A stretch of 64,000 bases of DNA from Paratinospora sagittata (taxonomy: Eukaryota; Streptophyta; Magnoliopsida; Ranunculales; Menispermaceae): positions 10,350,501-10,414,500 of the forward strand of contig CM069607.1 in the NCBI GenBank assembly GCA_035771175.1, written 5' to 3'. Shown in pieces: positions 35,494-46,087 of this stretch. The position numbers were made by a program, and so were the translations under genes. Numbering within the stretch: the stretch's first letter is position 1; each line of letters opens with the position of its first letter. The notes under the pieces were generated by a model that ran no database searches, was not told where the DNA came from, and saw nothing but the letters and a program-made list of their open reading frames with translations.

Positions 35494-36429
35494 TGTTGGT
35501 GGAAGATTTGACCAACACCAGTAGACGATGAGGTAAAGGGAAGATGCTGATCTGGAACTCGTCGGACTGTTGGTGAGATTGCTGGAGGTTGATTATCTGA
35601 AAGAGGGAAAACAATAGAGAATAGGCTATCGTAAGGAACACCAGTGTGGTGTCGGCCAAAGACCCCCCGATGCCTAAGTTAATTTAGAACTCGGTAGAGT
35701 TAATAGTATTGAACTGGGTCGAGAACTGCTTACCTCCATTTTAGGGATTATGGATTTTTTTATAGAGAGGGCTGCAAGTTTTTGGCCTTGTAGTAGAGTT
35801 GTTGTAGAATCAGGAATCACTCTTGTACTAGAAGAGCACATTTGATTCCTAGTAGAATTAGGAAGATCTGGTGGTGATCCTTATGGGATTAGGATGACTT
35901 AGTAGTCTCCTAGTCGAACCAATAGAGCTTCAGGCCTTATCACAGTCGAATAAAGAGTAAATCCTGACCTTATCACAGTGAATAACGACTTATCCCTATC
36001 TTGACCTGTGTTCAGTTGTCATCCATTTCAGAGTCGTAGACCTATTCAGATCGGTATGCCGATCTGGAGTCTTCCATTTTGTCTGCTTGTAAGCAAAGAT
36101 ATAGTCGGAAAGAAGGTCGGTAGCTTTAGGTCGGCAGCACACATCATGTCCCACCGGGCTAATGTTGTCTTTTTATAGTTACTGACCTGTCATCCAAGTA
36201 GGTATCAAAACCTGTCGACCTGGAGCTCTCTAATGTTGATCTGGTCATTATGGCGAATAATATGTCGTATAGGTCGGTAGGATCGACCATGTCTCGAGTT
36301 GTGTGCATGGTTGAGTATATCCGTATTCTTTGTTCAGAACAAGTCGATATATCTACATGGTCTGTATTACATCCTATCTGGTGAAACAAGCGTGGCTGAC
36401 ATGTCTTATGCTCGGTATATGGTCCAACA
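35494..36429 (-). repeat. 5' LTR of T (936 bp)
   Basis: On the minus strand it starts TGTTGGACC and ends CCACCAACA, giving six-base inverted ends. It matches 15536-16435. It is followed on the outer side by TTACA (36430-36434), the probable target site base run; its partner on the far side is lost. Confidence 0.85.
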
Positions 36430-36589
36430 TTACATATAAAATATAATTTTATAATTATATAATTTTAAAAATATAAAATATAATTATATTAGATATAAAA
36501 ATTTTCAAAATTTTAGACCCCAAAATTGATCCATCAATTTCTTTCTTCAAAATTGATGGTTTCGACGATGATATCAATGATTTTTCTAG
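36430..36589. other. AT-rich spacer next to T
   Basis: Runs of ATATAAAATATAATTTTAT followed by short inverted motifs around AAAATTGAT. No gene seen. Confidence 0.4.
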
Positions 36590-37125
36590 TTGAGTTTTTC
36601 AGGTATGTATCAACAATGAGGAGTTCTTTAACCTCTATGGAAACAGTAGACACAACTTTGTTCAGTTGCAGTTGTTGAAGAATGAGGCCTAATTCATTCA
36701 TTTCTTCTTGTTGATATTCTTGGAATGGGTTTTGAAGGATTGATTAGATGTATTCTAAGATTGTTTCATATTCGTGGCTTTCTAGATTTTGAATAAGTTT
36801 CCATTTCATCTAATTTTTATGATTCCACGAAAAAACTTGGTGCGCCGGTCTATCTCCTTTCAAACATTGGTTGTAGCTATTTTCTTGTAAAATTTCTATT
36901 TATTGCAGTAGTTGAATTGATGCTTGGCAGCAATGACTTATTTTCTTGATTGGATATTGATTGGCTCTTGGCACAATTCTATCTCCTTTCAAACAATCAG
37001 TTGTAGCTATTTTCTTATAAAAATCTCTATTTATTGCAGTAGCTGAATTGATGCTTGGCAAGAGCCAACAGTGACTTATTTTCTTAATTGGTTCTTGGTG
37101 CAATTCTATTTTCTTGTGCGAAAGC
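36590..37125 (-). repeat. repeat R with coding-like stretch and internal tandem duplication
   Basis: The minus strand of 36560-36780 translates almost without stops to pieces such as HEYETILEYI, ILQNPFQEYQQEEMNELGLI and KVVSTVSIEVKELLIVD. I do not recognise the protein. From 36840 to 37125 a segment of about 150 bp occurs twice in tandem (landmark TCTATCTCCTTTCAAACA ... TTGAATTGATGCTTGGCA). The block matches 15304-15535 in inverted orientation. It may be a gene remnant or an uncharacterised repeat. Confidence 0.5.
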
Positions 37126-38481
37126 ATTTGTCTCTTTAACGAGGAAGGTTCTCAATCTTATGTTATGTCTCAGTAGGTTGAGGAATGCACTTTTTTAGAG
37201 GTTGCACAACAATCTTCAATTTCTTAACTAGAATGGACATTGGGGTTACCTTCACTTTCATATTTCATCACCTTGTTGAGATTGAAATGGAAGTCTCTAT
37301 ATCAATTCATTAATCAAAAACTTGAATGGTTTAGACCCCAAAATTTATACAATCTTTGATTATCACCACTAACCGTGGAATGATTTGAATCGCCTACGAG
37401 GAGAACTGTGACTTAATAACAAGGCAATTCTCCTACCTTTGACTGGTTGACGAGGATTTTTTCAAGCCTATCAAGTATATTGAAGATGTGCCTTCAATGC
37501 CATTATGGAAGCTTTGCATAGCTTCTCTGTTGGGCTTGTTTCCTCCCAGCTTCTATGAAAGGTCCTTGACATTGTTAAATACCCCATGAAAGTCCAAGGA
37601 TCAAATGTTGAAACATGAGCTTGTAAAATATTCCAAAGCCTCCTCCATGTCTCTGGTGGAGTTAGTATTTGCCAATATTTTTGAGCAGTCATCTTTTGAC
37701 TATGCTTCCTTTTTCATGGAATCTTCATATTTGATGTTTCCTTTTTCTCCTTTATCCAGGATTATGAGGTCTAGTACTGCTAGGCTTGTGAATTCTTGGG
37801 TTATCTAGAGCTCTTTCCAAGTATGAATTGGTTAACTTAATGGTGTTTTTGCAGGATGGAATGTCTAAACAAGACACACACTCTCCTTCAATATTTTGAA
37901 GAACATTTTGTATACTCGATTGATTTGTTCAACTGGAATCCTACAAATTAGATTGTAATATTGTACTATTTTTACACTTTCAAACAATGAATAGATATAG
38001 CTGCATTATTTTAGGGTAATCAATTGGACATACTTTTGAAATTTTGACCTTCTGGTCGTGAACTAATTCTTTTTGCCAATTGCCAATTGAATTTTTAGAA
38101 TACCGAGAATTCTTTCGAATTGACACTCAGAATCCACATTTTCTAATCATTTCACTATGCTTTGTCAATTGTGCATATGACAGAAGAAGATTCAATAAAT
38201 GATTCATTACTTTCATGTATTAATTTATTTGATGAACAACATATGTTGGTTCAAGAAATAAACTTTAGAATCCCAATCAAACTAAGTATATATGCCCCTT
38301 CCCTTTGATCCATGCTTGTTGAATTTGTGCAGATTTTTTGTAGGTCACACTTAGGATAATTTTGAAGATCTGGAGCTTATTTCTTTCTGATGATGAAAGT
38401 GAAACAAATGTTATCATTGGAACCTATTATAAAGCGAGCAAACCTAATCAATCATTCCCCAGTTGAGGGCATGTCGTGAAG
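37126..38481. other. unassigned segment upstream of the SRR1-like pseudogene
   Basis: No confident gene. Around 37440-37800 several frames are open for 60-75 codons on both strands (plus strand MLKHELVKYSKASSMSLVELV; minus strand MTAQKYWQILTPPETW), suggesting an old coding remnant of unknown family. The rest is AT-rich with nothing I can name. Confidence 0.3.
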
Positions 38482-39348
38482 ATGAAAGGTTATCCATTGG
38501 CAACAACATATGGAGATTTAAAAAATATCAATCCTAAGAATGATAATCCTAGTGGACATTGGACAATAGTTGCATCTCATCATGGAAAACAAAGGCGAAG
38601 AAATCACCCAAAAATTGGAACTATCGACCAACAACCATGGGCTCTAATTGATAGTGAAACTGACCCTGAAAAAGAAGTAAAACTGATGCAGAAGATGCAG
38701 ATATACATAAAGAAACTTGAGAACTCCAATTTTTACCGTACTTTCCTTGAGTAGATGCAAACTCCTCAAGTTCGTGATTCCTTTTCGATGGTTTTAGCAA
38801 CAAAATCTAAAATGCAGATGGTGATATATGGGATTTGCAGCATCGATTCACATGAAACATCGTGTTTACAATTGTCTCTTGCAATCTTAATCACCAAGAG
38901 AAGATTTGATTGGATTGGAGACATTGAGGTATTTGATCCAGTCCTTTCAAAAACAAAATTGAAAGTATTGGAAGCTCTGGGTTGTTCTGTCCTCTCAGTA
39001 AATGAACAAGGTCAGAGATTGGCTTTGAAGCCAGCCATTTTCTTCATGCCACATTATGAGGTTGTGTTGTACGATAATCTATTTGAGACAAACTGGAAAC
39101 CAGAACTGCTCAACCGAATGGTAGTATTCAGTAATAGTTTTCTGAGCTACAAGAAATGCATTTCAGACTTTAAGAATGCCTCATTTTCTTCTTCTGCAAA
39201 GCATGTCTTTGTTGCTGGTAAGTTTTCAACTGAGGTTAAAGTTGAGACAGGTTTTGATGATTTTTTCTGGGCTTTCTATGATTCAAGCTGGCATTTTTTC
39301 CATTTGAATTCAAAAATGGAATTGGAGCTGCAGTCTCTTAAATTGTAA
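38482..39348 (+). pseudogene. SRR1-like protein gene with one internal stop
   Basis: SRR1 family (Arabidopsis SENSITIVITY TO RED LIGHT REDUCED 1 is a circadian and phytochrome-B signalling factor of unclear biochemistry). The frame is intronless and nearly full length, 288 codons. The N-terminus has PSGHWTIVASHHGKQRRR, matching the basic W-containing start of the family. The SRR1 domain then has VIYGICSIDSHETSCLQLSL, WIGDIEVFDPVLSKTKLKV, LEALGCSVLSVNEQGQRLAL, FFMPHYEVVLYDNLFETNW and YDSSWHFFHL at the end. A TAG at 38752-38754 (after FYRTFLE, where a Gln codon would fit) splits it; no other break is seen. The start is the ATG at 38482, with an upstream GTG in frame. It could be a young pseudogene, a retrocopy, a readthrough case or a sequencing error. 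It has no host gene neighbours in an obvious pathway. Confidence 0.85.
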
Positions 39349-39639
39349 TAATCAAACTTTAAGAAATTTCTCCCCTATTCAAGGGTGCATAAGGTGGTGG
39401 GCATTGCTAGAAACATATACTAAAAAGCACTGCCTCTCATTTTACTTATCAATTTTTGTTGAACAACATGATTTGTTGAGTATTCATCATAATCTTAGTA
39501 ATTTTGATTGTATGAGCAACAATTTTTTTTTCTTCTTTTCTATAGCTTTCCGGCTTTAACGACAAAATTCTCATTCCAATTGTTTTGTCAATTAAGGTTT
39601 CAGTTTGGTATGTTAGAAATAACTTCATCCATATTACTA
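39349..39639. other. spacer downstream of SRR1-like pseudogene
   Basis: AT-rich sequence without a recognised gene; it probably includes old 3' untranslated sequence. Confidence 0.35.
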
Positions 39640-39855
39640 CATTGGAGATGCATATGGGAGAGTTTGGCTTGAGTTTCTAACAGATCTTTTGATGATGATC
39701 TTAAAGTTGAAATTTGCACTTGGGTTTTTGAGAGGATCAGGAGCTTGCATATGGGAAAGTTTGGCTTGAGTTTCTAACAAATCTCTGATGATGATCTTAA
39801 AGTTGAAATTTGCACTTGGGTTTTTGTGAGGATCAGGGGCTTGCATCTTGTGTCC
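39640..39855 (+). repeat. two tandem units of about 109 bp
   Basis: A unit running from GCATATGGGA(G/A)AGTTTGGC through GATGATGATCTTAAAGTTG to GGATCAGG(A/G)GCTTGCAT occurs twice with few differences. Non-coding; origin unknown. Confidence 0.85.
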
Positions 39856-40099
39856 ATAATTTACAAAAATCATTAAATCGATGTTGAGTTAACAAATAAA
39901 AGTACGAATGGTTTAGGAGATCCAATCTCAATAATCATTTGATACAAGTTATTTAACAATGATAAATCCTAAGTACAAAGCCTAAAATAATTACATACAA
40001 ACAGTAGCCATTCGTAAATCTAGCCGGAAATCTCACCTGAAATCTCGCCTCTCTCTTTCAAAATCCAAAACCCTCAAGCTCGTATCCCTCTCTATGAAA

Positions 40100-40195
40100 A
40101 ACCTTATCCCCGCCTCCACCAATGGCTCCGCAAGATCCGTCACTTTCGTCCTCGTGAACCCTCGAAGTCGTCTTCAACCTTCAGCTGCAACTCCT

Positions 40196-40230
<35 letters not shown>

Positions 40231-40470
40231 ACGGTCCAGTCGACGAAGCCCCAAATCGGCGCCGTAGAGGATGCTGGTCGGACGCACGTGGAGGACTATG
40301 AAGGTGCCGTCGGGTCGGAGGTAGTTCTGGACTGCCCATTTCACGGCGTAGGCGCTCTCGTCGCTCAGGCCCATGGCAATCGTGATTTTTCGGTGAGCGT
40401 CGGCAGTGTTGGTGGTGTTGCTGCTAGTGCTGCTGCTGCCGGAGAGAGGGTTTTACCGTGGGGACGACAT
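40100..40470 (-). pseudogene. universal stress protein (USP domain) gene fragment
   Basis: Minus-strand translation gives MSSPR, a stop, NPLSGSSS, then RKITIAMGLSDESAYAVKW, AVQNYLRPDGTFIVLHVRP and TSILYGADLG. After a frameshift come FVDWTVDSDADADADADEE and LQLKVEDDFEG, and after another FTRTKVTDLAEPLVEAGI. This is the N-terminal half of a plant USP of the PHOS32/34 type (strand-helix start, then the acidic insert and the KANDLAQPLVEA-like helix). The ATP-binding C-terminal half (GSRG motif region) is absent after about 40100. A CGTCGG microsatellite at 40196-40230 encodes the Asp/Ala run. Three lesions and truncation make it a pseudogene. It is head to head with the ZIP pseudogene at 40806. 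Confidence 0.8.
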
Positions 40471-40805
40471 CTGGATGATCGCAGCCGCCGCCACCGCTGG
40501 TTCTGGTTCTGATTCCTCTTATAGATCCCGTTTTTCATCTCTCTCTCTTTACTCTCTACTCTCTGATCTCTCGCCCTGAATCTCGCTCTCGAAACCCTCT
40601 CTCAAAACCCAAACTCTCTCGCGCCTCTCTTCTCTCTTGCTCGAAACTCTCTCTTTCTACTTCGGCTCGTCTGAAACCCCAAACCCAATCGCGCCTCAAG
40701 TTCAGCTAAGAACTCGTTGTTGCTGCTGCTACTGTTGAGCTCTGTTGCTTCTCATCCCCAATCTCACGCTCTTCTTCTTCTTCTTCTTCATACTCTCTCT
40801 TGTTA
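40471..40805. other. pyrimidine-rich region between USP and ZIP pseudogenes
   Basis: Dense CTCT/TCTC runs (40535-40660) and a CTT microsatellite (40771-40788) typical of plant 5' untranslated leaders. No separate gene. Confidence 0.5.
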
Positions 40806-41620
40806 ATGCTCTGTTCTTGCCGCAAGAACGCCATGAACAAGCTCAATCTCTTCACATCTCTTTATCTTCTACTTCTTCTTGTCACTTCTCTCATCTCCTC
40901 TGTTTCAGTCTCGGCAAAATGCACCTGTGACTTAGAAGACAGCACAGGAAGAGACAGAGGCACAACTCTGAGACTAAAAATTGGAGCTCTTGTTTCCATC
41001 TTAGTCTTTAGCGCAATCAGCGTGTGTCTTCCAGTTTTAGCCAAGGTGATTCCTGTGTTTAGACCTGAGAACGATTTCCTTCTTCTACATAATAAAGTCG
41101 TTCGCTGCATGAGTGATTCTAGCAACTGGGTTCATTCCCGTGTTGCAGATGCTTTTGAGAACCTGACTTCGCCTTGCTTGAAGGATCATCCGTGGGCGGC
41201 AGATTTTTCGTTTACTGGGTTTGTAGCGATGATGACGACATTTGGGACGTTGATGGTGGACAATTTTACTACTGGTATTATAGGAGATTGCATTTTAATA
41301 AGGCTCAGCCTGTCAATGGTGTTGAGGAACAGAGAGGAGAGCATTCTGGGCATGTTCATGTTCATACCCATGCTACTCATGGCCATGCCCATGGGTTTTC
41401 TTTGGTGTCCGATGATGTGGAATTCACTGATCTAATGAGGCACCGTGTGATATCGCAAGTTTTGGAGTTGGGAATTATTGTTCATTCAGTGATTATTGGG
41501 GTTGCCTTGGGAGCCTCTACAAATCCTTCTGAAGTGAAAACTTTGCTTGTGGCTTTGAGTTTCCATCAGTTTTTTTTTTTAAGGAATGGGACTGGATGGA
41601 TGCATTTCTCAGGTTGAGTA
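40806..41620 (+). pseudogene. ZIP-family metal transporter gene, frameshifted and truncated
   Basis: Starts at ATG 40806 or the in-frame ATG 40833 (MNKLNLFTSLYLLLLLV, a signal-peptide-like start). Then come CTCDLED, first membrane segment LKIGALVSILVFSAISVCLP, the second segment ILATGFIPVL in another frame with a TGA (41110), [17 protein letters not shown], the third segment [16 protein letters not shown], a frame change near 41270, and the cytosolic His-rich loop [16 protein letters not shown]. The fourth segment has the ZIP signature [12 protein letters not shown], followed by [13 protein letters not shown]-run at about 41570 disrupts the next EGMGLGG block, and homology ends at GWMHFSG. 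ZIP proteins move zinc or iron across membranes; this copy has at least four lesions and lacks the C-terminal half. Confidence 0.85.
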
Positions 41621-42951
41621 CTAGGCGTGACGAGGAATTTAGGGGATTTGGAACTTAGCGATTCAGGTGGGGATGATTCTAGGCCTTCATAATATTTTAT
41701 TTTGATATATAGATAGGAATGTTAAATTAATTAGGTCTATAATATCATTAGATTGCTTATGCATGCCTATTATACATGATTTTATTTATACCATGCTGTG
41801 ATTGATAGCCATGATGATACGTGTGTCAACATGACTTCTTGTTTTGATTAGATGATAATTGGATGCATGCAAATTCATGTGATATTTGAGACTCATTTAT
41901 AAACTATAATGCCTGATAATGAAACGTATGACTTGGAATGTTGGTATAGTAAGGTTCATGTGTTACACTATTATATTGGGCATTGTGACATGATACTATG
42001 TGTAGTGGAATTTGAATATGGTTTGTGAATACAATTAATAGCATACTTAGGTTGTATTTATGGTGTGACATCACTAAAGAACACAATTAAGATAAGAATC
42101 ACACATATGGGGCAGTTATTCTAAGGAATATCGCCATTGATTATTATGGGGCAGTTATTCATGATGAATATCGTCAACGAAGTTCTAATTTTTGGGTAGT
42201 GCCACCCTGTGTTTGATTTCCTAAAGGTACGTGATTTAGAGCGTGATAAAATTCGCGACTCAAACAATCTAATGTTGCAACGATTAATGTGTGAAACTTG
42301 TTTGTAACGTTCTTGTGTATGTATCATAATAAAATGTTGTGAATTGTTTAGATGACCCACTGGGCTTTCAAGCTTACCCCTATTTTTCACATGCAGGTAC
42401 TTAAAAAATAAAATAGCAAGTTGTGACGTGGTTCAGTGATAGAGGTAGGATGGTAATCTGAACAATATTTTAATTAGTGAATGAGTTAATTATTTGTTTG
42501 ACTTTGTGAACTTTTATTTAATAAGGGTTGTATTGACATTAAAAATTTGATAAAACCTTATTATGATTATTGAAGGGATCATGATTTACTTTGAATATAT
42601 GTGCTTTGGACCTGAATTCATTAATTTTATTTAATGAATGTATTTAAAATATTGTGTCCATAATGGATGGACAAGGGCAAGTACCCTCATAATTCATTAT
42701 AGAAATTTGTATAGTGAAATTATGTGGTCCGTAGCATGAAGATGAAAGGATATTCGTGTATCTTAACCAGTAAGTTGATTTGAAGAATATAAACTCATAG
42801 TTTTGCAAATTTTACTATCTATATAACGATTATGGGTTAAGATAGACGGATACGAGTAACATCTCGATTTTCAGTGGTTATTCTCAATAAAATTAAAATA
42901 TTCATTATTTTACAAAAAAAAAATTAAGTTTTGAAAATCGGGGTGTTACAA
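41621..42951 (+). repeat. probable solo LTR of a gypsy element
   Basis: No reading frames. It contains GACCCACTGGGCTTTCAAGC followed by CACATGCAGGTAC, the block typical of plant gypsy LTRs (compare Family A near 26765), and ends ATCGGGGTGTTACA, a usual LTR end for elements starting TGTAACACCCCG. The left end is not clear, as it merges with the cut end of the ZIP pseudogene, so it may have inserted there or deleted part of it. Not obviously the same as A, B or C. Confidence 0.5.
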
Positions 42952-44225
42952 TCCTTCCCTCTAATCTTCAACAATGTTCCTCTCTTTTTCTTTCTTCTCT
43001 TCTTTTTTTTCTTCTTTTCTTTTATCTTAAAATGATAGTTTTTTACAAACATGACAATTCACATGGCAGTAAATATTCAATAATCTGTACAAGAAATTTT
43101 ATTTCTATTCTTACATTCTTGACATGGATAAGATGTTTGAAATGTTAGAGAATTTTCTTTGGTGAAAACCATCAACCAAATAACAAGAACATTCACATTA
43201 AATCATTAAGAATCTATAAATTAAAAGTGAAAGCGTACCTGAATCCATAATGACCGATTCCCTTTAGAATCATACAGTTTGTCTTCCAGATCAACATGTT
43301 TTCCCAAGAGAATCCTTTAGCTTTTCTTTGTGCACTATGTCTGATGAAAGGACGTTAGAAGTAGAATAATAATAATGATACGTGTGATCTAGGAACCATA
43401 ACCACCTTTTATAGATAACTTCCCTGTTATTTATTGATATCTCTATTTTAGCCTATCATAAAAATAGAAAGTATCATTTAAGTCTCTACACATTAAAGGT
43501 TCACATCCCATCAGATATATTAAAGCTCAAATTATCTAAAACTTAATAGATCACTTTTAACTAGGCTTAACTTTATTTGACACTCCGCAATACGTAATTA
43601 TTCACGTATAAGCCCAACGTTTAATTAATGATCCAACATGAAATACATGTTCTCACACTAACCAAGATGGAGTAACATATCAAGGAATCTTGTTGTCACT
43701 TAAAAGTTTGGTTTGGTATCATATATAAATATAATGACATTTCAAGTAATTAGCATTTGATTTTCAGCTTTAATATTATCATATATAGTCATCTGAATCT
43801 TCAGTCTCACTTTGTTGAAACCTCAGGCTTGGATGCTACTGGTATAGGAGCAGCTTTTTCACTGGCTTTACGTGCAGTCTCATAGCAACCTCCTCATGCT
43901 CAACCACTTCAACATGTGCATACAACCTTTAAAAGTCAAGGAGAACTAGACACAAAAAAATAAAGGGATTTTTAGATATTAGGTCCTGTAATTATAAGGT
44001 CTAGAGTAGAGGTCCTATAATTTTCAAAATTAGCATTTGGGTTCTCAACCAATCAACCCAGCACCTTGCAATCAAATTGTAAAATTGTTTTGTATTAAAT
44101 ATCTATATAAGATGAATTTTTTAATTTAAAAATAATAACCACGAACTGTTGATATTGAGCCATGAGCACTAATCGACTGGACAGTGAACACTAGTTTTAG
44201 CAATAAAATATGATTATCTAATGAG
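42952..44225. other. intergenic, possible exon remnants on minus strand
   Basis: No confident gene. On the minus strand, 43345-43240 translates to a short open piece (GKHVDLEDKLYDSKGNRSLW) followed by GTACGC like a splice donor, and 43925-43805 has another (EKAAPIPVASKPEVSTK). These could be exons of a lost gene but I cannot name it. Confidence 0.3.
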
Positions 44226-44398
44226 TGATGCTACATTGACATTCAAAATGCATATCCAAAGTGTACATCACTTTTTATACCATTGGATTACTTCGAATTA
44301 TGTACCCACACATAATTTGAGGCAATCCAATGGTGTAAAAAAGTAATATACACTTTGGATGTGCATTTTGAATGTCACTTTAGCATTTTCCTTATTTA
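44226..44398. mobile_element. MITE-like foldback element 1 (about 170 bp)
   Basis: Long imperfect inverted repeat. The left arm starts GATGCTACATTGACATTCAA and the right arm ends GAATGTCACTTTAGCATT. Arms of about 78 bp pair along ATTCAAAATGCATATCCAAA / CACTTTGGATGTGCATTTTG and CCATTGGATTACTTC / GCAATCCAATGG, with a loop of about 10 bp (ACCCAC). No coding capacity. I could not fix the target duplication. Confidence 0.8.
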
Positions 44399-46087
44399 AT
44401 CATGTAGAAAAATTCTAGCAATTGATGCTAGCTCATTCCCTATATTTTACCCTAAGGATACTATGAAGCCAATTTCAGGCAATGTAACCAATTTCAAAGT
44501 TGGGCCCTCTTAGTTGTTTGTCAATTACATCTTTTTTAAAACAATTAATATTAGTTGTTCTTATATTAATAAGATCAATGATGGACAACTATTAGTGTTT
44601 CAATTGGCATATAAATATTTTTTATTATTAGTAAAATACTCACTTATGAAGTTAGTATGTATATATAACTTTAAAAAAAATACATTTATATCCAAAAGAT
44701 TCCATTCCTCAACCAGCTTGTGTTTTGACTTTATTTTAATTTTCTAAAAATAAAAGGGAGAGAAAAAATAAAATTAACTTTTTGACCTTTATTTTATTTT
44801 TTGACCTTTATTTTAATTGACTATTTTTTACCTTGAATTGGCTATTTTTGACCTTTATTTTAATTTTTTTGACCTTTTATTTTGTTTCAATTTTATTCTA
44901 TAAATAAAATGAAATATATTAAGGAATAAATATTTTAAATTAAAAGCGAATAAAAACCATTGATTAGTAAGTTTTTCAATAAAAGAGAAAAATATTTTTA
45001 AATAAAAAATAAATAAAATCCCAGCAAATATTTTTTGCCTTTATTCTAATCTTCTTAAAATTAAAGAGACAAAACATTTAAAATTAGTAGAAAATACTTT
45101 AAGTTTCTATTTTTGACCTTTATTTTAGTTTTTTGACCTTTTTATTTTATTATGATTTTATTAAATAAAATAAAATAAATTATATTAAAAATGTTTTAAA
45201 TTAAAAGAATAATAATCCTTCAATTAGTAAGTTTTTCAATAAAAGAGAAAATATTTCAAAATAATAAAAATGAAGTCCTTGAAATCATCAAATACTTTTA
45301 TCCTTTTAATTTTTTTTTAAATAAAAGAGTCTAAAAAAACTTAAATTTGGTAGAGTAGAAAAAACTTAGCTATTTTTGTACCTTTATTTTAAATGATTTA
45401 CCTTTAATTTAATTTAATTTTATTTGATAAGATAAAATAAAATATATTAAAACAATAAATATTTTAAATTAAACGATTAAAAACACCAACTAAGATTTGT
45501 GATAATGGCGACAATTTGAAGATGATTTTTTTTTTTTTGCTAAATTTGACAATGAGGGTTTCCCCAAAGAGTTTGAAGAATATTATTAAAAAGTGCAAAA
45601 GGTACACTTGAGAAAAAACTTCTTGGTGACAAAAGAAAAGTGGTGAAATGAGAAAAAAATCAGTTGTGTTAACGGTCCCTACATTTTAGGATTTTTTTTA
45701 AAAAAATCCTAAAATTTACCTTTTTAGGTTCTAAGTTTTAAACTCGTCCATATTTTTGAATGATTTTAGTCATTTTAATCACATTAAAAGACAAAACATA
45801 TGTAATTTTTTCAATAAAAACTTATTTTATTTTAATTATTTTTTAATAAAAATCACACAATCCATATGCCCAAACACTAATAATAAACTTCAGGTATACA
45901 CATACCCGTAGACTACATGCGACATTTTACTAAGCTTATATATAATTGATAAGATATTCACAGTTTATTCGCAAAAACAGGTTCCTTAATAACAAGGAAT
46001 CAAAAGTATATGAAAACTAATTAATTAAATGAATTAATGGACGAGCTAACATTTTACATATAGCTCGATCTCGAAGCCAAGCCTTAA
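44399..46087. other. AT-rich intergenic region
   Basis: Very AT-rich, with recurring TTTGACCTTTATTTTA motifs (44780-45150) and AAATAAAATAAAAT runs. No gene or structural RNA recognised. The last ~200 bp is probably 3' untranslated sequence of the glyoxalase gene. Confidence 0.5.

Larger units (their letters stand above)
15536..36429 (-). mobile_element. T: Tat/Retand-like Ty3/gypsy element with antisense extra ORF, host of nested insertions
   Basis: Read on the minus strand: 5' LTR 35494-36429, primer-binding site 35474-35491, gag start 35080-35470, [A3 inserted], gag, protease and reverse transcriptase 22558-25546, [B LTR 20045-22557], integrase C-terminal tail 19872-20044, 3' untranslated tandem repeats 18945-19870, an extra ORF on the opposite strand (16820-18944), polypurine tract and a truncated 3' LTR 15536-16435. 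The antisense extra ORF between pol and the 3' LTR, and 3' untranslated tandem repeats, are described features of some Tat-lineage elements. Most of RNase H and the integrase core is absent at the B LTR junction. Confidence 0.8.

Noticed and set aside
36430..36434. TTACA against CTACA (15530-15534) as the target duplication of T
   Set aside because: The T 3' LTR lacks its outer ~25 bp, so the left flank is not an insertion boundary and the near match is likely chance.
37471..37692. 73-codon minus-strand frame as a host gene
   Set aside because: No recognisable motif, the opposite strand is equally open, and no splice context could be built.
40288..40512. Plus-strand 74-codon frame over the USP fragment
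   Set aside because: The minus strand gives clear USP motifs; the plus frame is its shadow.
43240..43345. Minus-strand exon of a DNA-binding (B3-like) gene
   Set aside because: Only about 35 codons, match impressionistic, no further exons located.
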